The translations under genes were made by a program, and so were the position numbers. The notes under the pieces were generated by a model. The model worked only from the letters and a program-made list of their open reading frames with translations. It was not told the DNA's origin and ran no database searches. Positions 54,961 through 64,000 of a DNA stretch of 64,000 nt are shown here, one piece after another; position 1 is the stretch's first letter; the number at the start of each line of letters is the position of its first letter. This DNA comes from Ifrita kowaldi (lineage: Eukaryota; Chordata; Aves; Passeriformes; Cinclosomatidae), in NCBI GenBank assembly GCA_013398055.1, contig VZRS01007449.1, positions 1 through 64,000 of the forward strand. Direction: 5' to 3'.

Positions 54961-57640
54961 AGATGGATTTCAAAGGCTACGAAATGTGCTCGAGTGTTTG
55001 ACTTGGAAACCCTTGAAACAGTTTTGGGCTCTCATATTTGTGATACCACAGGCATGACTTCAGCTGTTGGACCTCAGCAACCAAGTCCTGCACACCTCTG
55101 TCTCCTGCACACGTTCCCACGTGCGTGGGATTGGGCTCACCCCTCTCCCTGTCCAGGGAAAGCTGCTGCAGGAAGGAGAGCGCTGAGTGTTTGTTGCTCT
55201 GTGGGCAACTGCAACCTAAATTGTCTTGAAGGCTTGAAAGACTCGGGCTGATGTTATTCCAGGGGGAATTATTCTGGGGGAAAAAAATAAATCTGGGTGT
55301 TTGATGTCATGGGGTTGCCAAGAAATGTCCGTAAAGCTACCAGAGAAATTCTGTTGGAGTTTCCCTCTTGAACTGGGGCCCAGGAGCAGCAGATCCTGGT
55401 TTTCTGCAGGTGGTTTTCTCTGATCCTGGCTCCGGCAACGTGGAAACCCCATCTGGCTGTGCAGGAGGTGGGATCTGAGCTCACTCCTTTCCAGACCCAA
55501 CTCTCCTCCAGTCCCCATCACCATTCTGGCTCAGTGGCACCGGACCCATTTATCCTGGGGATAGACAGAGCCAAAGAGGGAGACTTTTGTCAGCTTCCCA
55601 CTGGAAGGACCGGAATGGCTCTGCAGAACCCACCCTGAAGCAGTGCCTCGAGGAATTTATGCGGGTGAATCAATGGATCCACACAGTTGAAAAACTCAAT
55701 CTAAACCCAAAGACAGATGAGAGTCTTCCTGCACCTGGAAAGCACCTCCTGCTCTTCCAACAGCACAGGTTGAATGCTTCATCCACAGATCCACTCCGGG
55801 ATGAGGCATTGCTCGGGAATAAGTCAGAGAACCCTGTAGGATTAATTCAGAGAAGTCTCTTCCTAGGGCAGGATCATTATCCGGACAGGAATCTCGGATT
55901 GGATGTTCACACACGGCTCAGCAGCTCGTGGCTTTCTTCCTTCTCTGAGCTGACCTTAATTTACCTCCTTCAGCCCCAGCTTTCTCCCTGTAGAAGTTTT
56001 AAATCTGATATCCCAGTTTTCTTCAAAATGGGGATTTTGGCAAAGCTTTGAGATGTTGCAAAGCGGGCAGAACAAGCCCCTTTTGTCATCATCTGCATTG
56101 ACACGATGCTTGTAGTTATCTGCCAGGACCCTGATGCCGTACAAACAACACAGAAGTGGGACCTGCTTTGCTCTGAACTGTTTAATCCACTTGGGCTAGG
56201 ACATCAAATGTTCTGATTCTAGACCTAAAAATAACCCAGAATAGAATGTACTCTTCTCCTGTTACCACCCCTACCACCAAGGGGAGAAATAAGGAGAAGT
56301 CCAACTACTTTTGAGGATGAAATGTGATAACAGGTCCAGCAAGGCACCATATAAAAAGCCATATAAACTGATCTAAATGCGTGCAAAATGCACTCACTTT
56401 CTTGGCAGGATGAATTTTTATGCAACTCGGGCAGGGAAGTTACATAAGGAATTCCTCTCCGTGCACTTTACTGGGAAGTAAAGATGTCACTGGAATTCCT
56501 GTGCCATTAAAGTAGAACAGAAATGTTTATGGGAGAAACTGGTCTGAAGAAAAAAACCTCGTGGGTGCTCCTTTCCCTCCTTTTTATAGGGATTGAAATC
56601 CCTGTGCTGATGTGGGTAAAGTTTTTGCAAACCATCCAGGTCTTCACGAAGGATTTCTCCTCCATTGTCAGGGACAATGGGGACAGGACGAGGATTGAGG
56701 CACTGCAGCTCTTTGACACATTTCAGATCTCTGGAAAGGGAAAACTGCGGATAAGCCGTTCCTCGGGCCGCAGGCAGGCATTGATGATCCAACAAAAACA
56801 CTTCTGGGAATCAGGGCTGCTCTTTGATATGGCACACAAGGGTTTTCGGCTGGGTTAGGTAACATGACACCAGGTAGACATGAAAATGAGAAGCTTTGAT
56901 GGATCGCACCTCTCCCAAAATCCAGGGAAGAGGCTCTGGGAAGCAAAGCTGACAGGGATTACTGCGGATAGAGCTGCATTCCTGCAGCACATTAAGCTGC
57001 TTTATGCCATGCCACGACTTGATATGATAATGAAACACAATAGGGCAGGATACCACAGAGCCAGGCCGGGAAAGAGAGGAAAAGAAGGAAAGGAAGGGTT
57101 TGTTTGGGGAAGGATTATCTGTTTCCGATGAGGGCATTCCCGCCAAGGGTTGGGTGGGTGTTCAGCTGGGGAAGGGTCTGCTAAAGGACAAGTTTTGGGT
57201 GTCCTCTGGGCTTCTAAACACGAATGACTTGGAATCAAGTGCGGGCTGAAATTTTAATCTTTCCTTACATCCAACCCAAACATTGTTCTGCTTTCTTAAG
57301 GGATTAGTAATTATTATGACAAATAACATTGCTTCATCCCCAGTTACTCCGCAGTTTCTTGTGAGCTGCTTCCTCAGACCCCACACTGCACTGAGCTGGT
57401 GGAGCAGCCACCACTTGTGACGAGAGTTTGGAGAGTCATGGGTTGGGCAGTCAAGAAGTAAAATATTTCATTTAGGCACTGCTTCTTTTTCCTTATTTCT
57501 ATTTCCATTCCTCTACTCTCATTTAACTCATCTTATCAATTTCTAGATGAACATTATCCGACCCGAATGTTTGCAAAGATGCTTTCAATTCCTTGCAATA
57601 TCTTGGTTATTGTGTCAAACCACCTCTCAAATTGCAGTCC
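54961..57640. other. Unique noncoding sequence
   Basis: Open frames up to about 154 codons (55587-56051 plus) lack domains. AT-rich repeat-poor parts at about 57285-57330 and 57440-57640 may hold regulatory sites. No exon recognised. Confidence 0.45.
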
Positions 57641-58100
57641 ATAGAGCAAAACACTCAGTTTCCTATTAAAATAAATTAATCCATGTTCAGTAAAGGCTTT
57701 CCCAAAATCCACTTATCTTTCCTTACAATGCATTTCTGGACCTTGCTCTGTTGCAGAAGGCACAGACTGATGGCTAAACACTATGGGAGGAGGAGGAGGA
57801 GTTTCTTTTGAAAGGTATATCCTAAAAAAAAATACCTGATAATCCTTTGGAAAGGCCACATTGGAACAGTCTCTGCCCATGGCAAGTGTGCTCACTAAAA
57901 TGTGAGCTCTCATTTAAGTGCTTTGCTGAATCAAGGCCTAAATTCCTGCCTTTATTCAGCTTGGTAGCAGTGACAGAATGAAGACGGGGATTATTTTATA
58001 AAAGGTTCTTTTGGTTGTGTTTCAGCAGCTCTCACTGAGAGTTCAGCAACAATCCCGGTCCTGTTAAACTTTTTCAGCGAGGAGACAGGACCAAACACTG
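57641..58100. promoter_or_regulatory. AT-rich candidate regulatory block holding an old repeat half-copy
   Basis: Contains cctattaaaataaattaatcc with TAAT cores, a GGAGGAGGAGGAG run at about 57787-57800, and the half-copy at 57905-57947. ggattattttataaaaggtt follows. As at 50.7-51.5 kb, an old palindromic repeat sits inside repeat-poor sequence, which hints at shared origin or exaptation. Confidence 0.35.
57905..57947 (+). repeat. Half-copy of the palindromic ancient repeat
   Basis: gctctcatttaagtgctttg followed by ctgaatcaaggcctaaattc matches the right arm of the element at 50990-51121 (gctgaagtcaggtctaaaaa) and the reverse complement of its left arm (gctttgctgaatcagagccc). About 40 bp align. 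Only one arm is recognisable. Confidence 0.55.
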
Positions 58101-59630
58101 AAAGTTGATTCTTAATATTTGGCAACACCCCTTCAGAAGAGATTTTAAATCCATCCTCAAGGGCTGTCATCAAACCCCACTCTGAGCTGGGGATTACAGC
58201 TCTGAGCTCTGGGGGAGGCTGTGCCTGTCACCTGAGCAAGGCTGTGCCAGAGGTTGTGCTGCTGTGAGCCAGGTTTTCCTTGGAAGCATCATCAACTCTG
58301 GGCATCTCCTGATGCTCAAGGAAGCTGTAGTTCACGTCAGCATGTCCAGGATGGACATAAATCAGGAGAGCTCTGTGCAGAAACACAAATGAGCTGCAAA
58401 TCCCCTCCGAGGAGCTGGGGAGATCCTTACATGAGCTCACACTCCAACCGCGCGGGAGCCACAGGGTTTAAACCATCTCAGATGGGGCAGCATGAGCTGC
58501 GTTCCCAGGAAAGCTCAGGAGAAGTTTGTCAGCCAGAAATTCTGCCTAATTCACACCCAACAATTCAAGAGAGTAAAGTGCAGAGGGAATAAAAGGAGAC
58601 AAACAGTATAAAAGCACCACGCATTAAACCAACACTTTTTTTGTTCCCAAAGAGGAATAAAACCCATGGAGCTGATGAGTTTTACAGGAAAGTCATGCAC
58701 AAGCTCCAGGGAAAATCTTTTAGGTGGGGACACAGAGAAATCTGCTTTGGTGCCTGGCAATGGGATCTCAGGGAGGTCATCAAGAACCTGCCCGTTCCGC
58801 CTTCCACTCCACAGTACGATGAGCTGGGTATGATTTAAATTAAATCTTCAATTCTGTCTTCAACTTGGCCCATAATTCTGAGATCATGAGGCCCAGCAAT
58901 GAACTTTGGTTGGGACTGAAGGTTTTTTTCCTGTGGTTTCAGGTGTCAATGCAGGTCCTGAGACAGAGGAGCAATAGGGCTGGAGGCACTGGTATGAACT
59001 TTCATGGAAAACAACTCCTACACTTCTACCAGGTTGTTTTAGAGCAAAGCCTGAGGTGCAGCCTAACCTGAGTAGGATTATTTGTCCTCAGTTCTTGGTA
59101 TTAATCCCAACTGGGTGCTTATCCCACTACTGGATGAGAGCGATGGGATCCACCATCTCCAGTTGTTCTTAACTTTCAATGTTCGAAATTCCTGATTTCA
59201 ATCTTGAGCTCAGTCCTTGCTGTTCCAAGGAGTTTTGTCCATGGAGAGGCTGTCATGACACAAACCAACATCTCCTCCAGTGTTCTACAGCCACAGCAAA
59301 GGCCAGCACCGACCTCATCAGGGTGGGGATGGGGGAAGGGCAGAAGGGAAAAAAGGAGTCAGTTGAATTCTTGGTCTCAAGCCTGAGTGCTCTCCCAGAA
59401 AGGGATTTGTTCATCACAAAAATTGAATTTACACCATTTCCCTGCTCCGAGAAGACAGATGACATCAGACCCTTGGCAGGAGGTGCTTTAGAGAAGATTC
59501 TAATCCATGTTCTGACAGGAATATTCACTGGAGCTGTTGCTCGCGCTCTGTCCAAGGTTTGATCATGGCTTGAATGCAGACCTTGTGCTGGCTGACAGCA
59601 AAAATGCTTTGTGGCAGCTGACAAATGAGG
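58101..59630. other. Unique noncoding sequence
   Basis: A 127-codon plus frame at 59179-59562 has no domain. No exon or repeat recognised. Confidence 0.5.
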
Positions 59631-59960
59631 TGGTACCCTATAGATTCAAGTGTGATTGTGATGTACAGCATTGGCCTCAGAGCCTAAAGAGAGCAGGGGA
59701 TAAGGGCCGACACTAAAAGTCTACTTGGGCTCAAAACAGCAGCATGTGCTGCGCACTTCCCAGATTGCTGCATCTTCATCTCTGCCTGTGGGGAGAAATA
59801 AATGGACATGCTGGATCCAATCTGTGTTCCCTGTTGTTTTTTATGGCTGCTTTACAGGCTACAATTCACAAGTGAGTAGATAAGGCTGATCCAGAGTAGT
59901 TATCTGGAAGAAAACCACTGGGTTGTTTAATGCATTGAGCACAGTAAAGGACTCATTTTC
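59631..59960. promoter_or_regulatory. Candidate conserved noncoding element
   Basis: Repeat-poor sequence with caagtgtgattgtgatgtac, gggccgacactaaaagtcta, tgctgcgcacttcccagatt, tgagtagataaggctgatcc and agtagttatctggaag (GATA-like AGATAA and TTATCT in inverted order about 25 bp apart). Function inferred from motif content only. Confidence 0.35.
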
Positions 59961-60901
59961 ACAGCCTGAGGTTGGATCTGTTGGGATTTATCCTCCTTTA
60001 TCCTGAGCCCAGGGCAGCTGGCAGTGGCATCAGGGTGATTGTCCAGTTCAGAAGCAGCTGAGGAATCCAAAGGAGTTGTTTCTTACTGGGAATATGTCAG
60101 ATAAATCTGTTGGTGCTTGATTGAGTTTGTCGTTAGTAGAGTGACCATCTAACAATTACAGCAGCCCAACGATGTGGCCTCATGTCCCAGCCCTCTGCCA
60201 TGGCAGTGGCCAGATTTTATTAGGGATGAAAACTGGGGACATTTCAGATTTCATAGACAATTATCCCTATGGATACCCCACCAAAGGAAGCATGGAGAAC
60301 AAGGAAAGTGCAGGGTTGGAGACAATGATTGACTGAACTCCTGAAGTTTGGATTTCCACCTTGGCTACTGACAGGAATTCAGGCTCTGGTCCCAAGCCCA
60401 GAGTCAGGATTCCCCTCCTTGTTGCCCACATAAGAAATTTAACCCAGAACAATTCGGTTGGTGTGGCTCGGACAAGAATGTTTGGAGGGGAGAAAGAATT
60501 GAGGGGGAATCTCAAAGGAGACTCAGCTGAAAGTCACCGGCCTTAAAACCAGAAAGGGCCTCTCCACTTTTGCCCAAATCCTCATCCGGCAGTTGGAAAT
60601 CCAAGGGACATCTCCCTGTCTGAGCTCCCCTGACCTGCAGCTGCTCTGGATCTCCCACACTTCCGAGCCAGGGATTTTCTGATGCAGCCAGAGCGATCGA
60701 CCCAAGGGAAAGTGCTGCCATTCTAATGACACTTCCTTTCAATTGTGTCCCTCCTGCTCACCTCGGTTTATGTTCAGGAAAACAAGAAGGAAGTAACCAA
60801 AACACACAAATAAAAACCACTCAAGCACCAGGAGAGAGAAGTTGGTTTAGTTTCTTACAGTGTCCAGCACAGAGAGGAGCAGGACTGGAGCGTGCCAGCA
60901 G
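59961..60901. other. Unique noncoding sequence
   Basis: A repeat-poor part at 60070-60170 (ctgttggtgcttgattgagt, tttgtcgttagtagagtgac) could be regulatory. No exon recognised. Confidence 0.5.
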
Positions 60902-60957
60902 TTATAGAATCATTAAGACTGGAAAAGACCTCCAAGATCATGGAGTTAAACCTTTCT
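60902..60957 (-). mobile_element. CR1 LINE 3'-end fragment, older subfamily
   Basis: ttatagaatcattaagactg followed by gaaaagacctccaagatcat matches the avian CR1 subfamily end 'atagaatcattaaggttggaaaagacctccaagatcat' in reverse. Only the last 55 bp or so is recognisable. Confidence 0.8.
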
Positions 60958-62095
60958 CAGTGCTCTCTGCAGCTGTGCCTGGAACTTGAATTGCTCTGGA
61001 AGCGCACTACATGTGGACATGCTTTAAAAAAAGATGTTGAGATTAGGAAAACATTATTTCACTACAGGAATAACACATTTCAGCTGCCTTCGCTGCTGCT
61101 CAGTGGGAAAAACCTATTCCAGCAGAAAGAGGAATTTGTGAGGAAATAAAGGGACACACAGTAGAGGAAACTGGGATTTGGGATCTGGGTGGTTTGAGGC
61201 ATGGAGGCGCTGGATAAGATTTTAAACTCAGTGTTAGTCGGGCTGTGCTGCTCCTCAGAGGGTTCAGTGGCAGCAAGAGGAGCAAGCTGAGAACACAACT
61301 CCTTCCAAGGAGGCTCTGGTTCTGAACATCACCAGGCACCATCAAAGGGAAATCTTGGCTGCTCCGCCTGGAATTGCTGTGAGACGTGGATGTGCTCAGT
61401 GTCAGGTGGAGCTGGTGCTGCTCCCATAGCCTGACAGACCCTGGAGTATCCTGCTCCTGGAAAGAGGGACAACAGCCAGGATTCCACACAACTCCTTCCA
61501 GTGGTAACAATCCTGTGGTAGCCACCAGCCTCTCCAGCCAGCCCTCAGCCCAAAGCCAGGAGGAGCTGAGACATGGATAGAGGTGGTCAATAACTTACAC
61601 AACACTTGTTCTTCTCCAACAGGGCAGGAACTGCGCAAAACTTTGATTCACCTCTCCCAGAAACCTCTGCCCATCCTTTGTAGGGGTGGCCAGGTTCAGT
61701 CAGCCACCAGAAGCAGGTCTGTAGGTCACTGGCAGAGCTGCCAGAGCACAGGATGCTCTGCTTTCCCCAACACCCATCCCACTGGATGATACCAGAAAAA
61801 GATTCAAGTTAAGGAGTGTTTTTGAAGGCAGTGTTTTTGAGAGTTTGTTTTTCTGGCTTGTTGGCCTTTTCTCCAAAGGGATAGAGTTTCTCCAAGGGAA
61901 GTTTCTTTTTGCAAAGTGACTGACCCGCTGGCACCAGTACAAAGTTTTAGGAGATGAACTCATACTTCTGAGTACAATTCCTTTGCACTGCTGAGAGCTG
62001 CTAATGAAGAGGAGCAGGGAGCAGCTCGAAAGGAAATAGGAGCCAGCAGCTTGGGAAACAGGAACAGGGAACAACAAGGTCCTGCTCTGCTGCGA
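60958..62095. other. Unique noncoding sequence
   Basis: Mixed sequence without recognised exon or repeat. It leads into the CpG-rich island at the right. Confidence 0.5.
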
Positions 62096-62099
62096 GCAT

Positions 62100-62660
62100 C
62101 TCCAAAGCAGAGGGGTCAAGCCCCGGCTCCTCCCCAGAGAGAGCGAGCTTAAGGGTCCTCAGCAGCATTTGAACCTCAAAATCCCTCCTCCCTCTCGCTC
62201 ATCTGCTGCCTGGCTCGGTGAGAGCCTAATCTTCCCTGAGTTACTTTGAAGTTACGCAGGGATTTAGATTTGTGCCTCTTTTAAGGCAAGGCAGAGCCCT
62301 GCGGGAGAGCCGAGCAGCGGCGGGAGCGCTCCTCGCCTCCCTTAACACAGAGCAGGCACCGCGGGGTGACAGCCCCGGCCGGGCTCGGCTGTGCCCTCCT
62401 CCTCCTCCTCCTCCTCCTCCTCCTCCTCCTGCTCCTCTTTCCCCTGCTCATCCCCTCCTCCTCGCAGCCGGGTTTGCACGGGACGGCATCAAACACCCCC
62501 TGCCCAGCCCTCCCACCCCATCCCTGCCTGCTGCTGCCTCCTTCCCCCGGTCCCGGGGCTCTCCACACGCTGCAAACAGAGCCCGGGATTTTCCGGGAGC
62601 CCAAATGCTTCCACTGCCTGAAAAGTCCCCCAAAGCTGCCCTGAAGGTGCTTCCCATCTT
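62100..62660. promoter_or_regulatory. CpG-rich island near the right end, possible promoter
   Basis: CpG density rises sharply, with agccgagcagcggcgggagc, ggcaccgcggggtgacagcc and ggccgggctcggctgtgcc, while flanks are CpG-poor. No TATA box. Possible plus-strand donors include aag|gtgctt at about 62645 and atg|gtaaag at about 62680, neither strong. It could be a promoter of a second transcript or an orphan CpG island. A 259-codon open frame spans it (62272-63051), encoding poly-proline from the CCT run and no known domain. Confidence 0.5.
62395..62436. repeat. (CCT)n trinucleotide repeat
   Basis: Twelve uninterrupted CCT units (62395-62430) followed by gctcct. In three frames it would give poly-Pro, poly-Leu or poly-Ser, so it inflates open frames locally. 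Length is likely polymorphic. Confidence 0.9.
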
Positions 62661-64000
62661 CCCTCAGTTCATAAGGATGGTAAAGAGTAACTGGATCAAG
62701 CCTTGCAGCGCGCTGATGGACAGCAAAGGGGAAGCACAGATCCGTAAGAATCGAGGGATTCTTGGAAACCTCATCCCATCACAGAGATTTACACCCCCTG
62801 AATCTGCCTGGCTTGTGCACGGCACCTTCCAGCCCAAGCAACTCTTCCACTTTGCGAAAGGGAACACGATATGGGATGTTAGAATATACCGAAGATGGAT
62901 TGCTAGCCTTCCTTACTTCCTTTCCAAGGAAGGAGAGCAGAGCCAATGTCACGCTGTGAGTCACCGGAAGAATAAAATTGAATCCTTGGAGCTAATGCTT
63001 GAAAACAGCGTGGCCAGGGATTTTTCCCTCCTGTTTTTCAAATGCCCTTGAAGTTTTTCCCTCCTCCCCTATACTGGTCCACAGCATTACAGAAAAAGTG
63101 CCTTCAAAACCCCATGAAGGCATTGGGGTTTTCACTTTCCAAACCACTGAAAATCTACCTGCTTCCCCCAAATTTATTATCACTGTTGAAAACCTTGTTG
63201 TTCCTGGGGGCTCTTGATCCCTGTTCCCCTCTGCCCTCCAGGCCTTGCCCAGCACAATGATGGTTGTTGGAAAGGGCACCTGGCCAAGAGCAGATGTCAG
63301 GAAGGTTACCCAGGCTTTGTTCACTGGCAGGGAACACAAGATTCCCAGCTCCAGGTTCATCCACAAACCTCCACCCAGGAGAGAAGGTGGCTGGGATCAT
63401 TTATGTCCCAGTGGGAATCATGGGGCTTTACTCTGAACGTGTGGGAGTATCCAGGCAAGGATTTGATTTAGGGGAGTGTGAGATGTGCAGCACCTCTGAG
63501 GTTTATAACTTGTAAGAGCTTATCTCCTTTTGCATCAAGAAGTGTCTGGGAAGCAGCCAAGGGCACACAGCAGAGGAGATAGCAAGTGGGAAGGGAGAGG
63601 GAAAAAGTCAAGGGGAATACAAGCGTATTTATAAAAATCAGAACAATGGTTTCCCAGAGCCGTGATAAGAACTATTTTCTACTCACAAGTAAAAATGCAA
63701 CACTGATTTTTTTCCCCCATGCATTTCTCCTCTTTTCTTAAAAAGAGAAAGCCAAACCCCAGCACTTTGCCTGAGGCCAGAGCTGTCATGAGAGCAGCAG
63801 CCACGGTGGAAGGAGTTAATCCTTGTGCCTCCCAGCAGGGAAGGCATCTGCCTGCAGCCTTTGGAAAGGACCCTGAAGCTGGTGGTCCTGCCACGTCCCT
63901 GGTGAGCGTTTGTTCAGATCATCCAGCTCAGTGCACAACACCCCCTCCAGTCTGAAGGGATTGGCAAGAGCATCTCGAAGGGTGGCCTGGAGTTGTAAAC
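62661..64000. other. Noncoding sequence to the right edge
   Basis: No recognised exon, CR1 copy or RNA gene. AT-leaning segment at 63590-63720. Overlapping small frames on both strands lack domains. Confidence 0.5.

Noticed and set aside
10239..60957. Intact CR1 reverse transcriptase
   Set aside because: All CR1 copies are short 3' ends; none reaches coding sequence.
62272..63051. 259-codon plus frame as a protein gene
   Set aside because: It depends on a CCT repeat (poly-Pro), shows no known domain, and lies in a CpG island where stop codons are rare. Kept only as a remark on the island.
1..64000. CRISPR array, prophage, operon or other prokaryotic system
   Set aside because: No spaced direct repeats, no Shine-Dalgarno-led tandem genes; CR1 fragments and splice/TATA signals show a vertebrate genome.

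Overview
The window looks like noncoding nuclear DNA from a bird, probably a songbird or close relative. The main evidence is about ten short fragments of CR1 LINE 3' ends, in both orientations, carrying the typical avian CR1 3' sequence (written on one strand as 'tttgggttggaaggga') and its octamer-like tail (attctrtg type). No mammalian Alu or L1 was seen. I found no bacterial or viral genes, no CRISPR, no tRNA or rRNA, and no open frame I could tie to a known protein family. The open frames that exist are short, low in complexity or overlap on both strands, as expected by chance in GC-rich vertebrate DNA.

Left part (1-10 kb): a CpG-rich domain several kilobases long, densest at 1-1000 and 7476-7785. 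It contains one good core promoter on the + strand: a TATATAAA box at 606-613, an expected start near 636, and a first exon ending at a perfect GAG|GTAAGT donor at 798/799. I cannot name the gene. Several AT-rich blocks within the CpG-rich DNA, with homeodomain- or forkhead-like motifs, look like conserved regulatory elements (1101-1260, 2500-2660, 7786-7995, 9655-9800). A long purine-only tract with (GGAA)n and (GAAA)n lies at 6716-6908. A poly-T run at 9231-9294 is broken by a 4-base assembly gap.

Middle and right part (10-62 kb): mostly unique noncoding sequence with scattered CR1 fragments and AT-rich blocks that look like enhancers. The most distinctive are a three-copy, 17-bp-period motif array at 10564-10614, a perfect 22-bp palindrome at 49213-49234, and a palindromic ancient repeat of about 130 bp at 50990-51121 with a half-copy at 57905-57947. 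A second CpG-rich island with a (CCT)n run lies at 62100-62660 and may be a second promoter.

Overall reading (inference): a promoter followed by a long intron or gene desert with many candidate cis-regulatory elements, as is typical around developmental regulator genes. No new enzymatic or defence system is visible. Conservation is judged here only by base composition and motif content, so all conserved-element calls need alignment to confirm.
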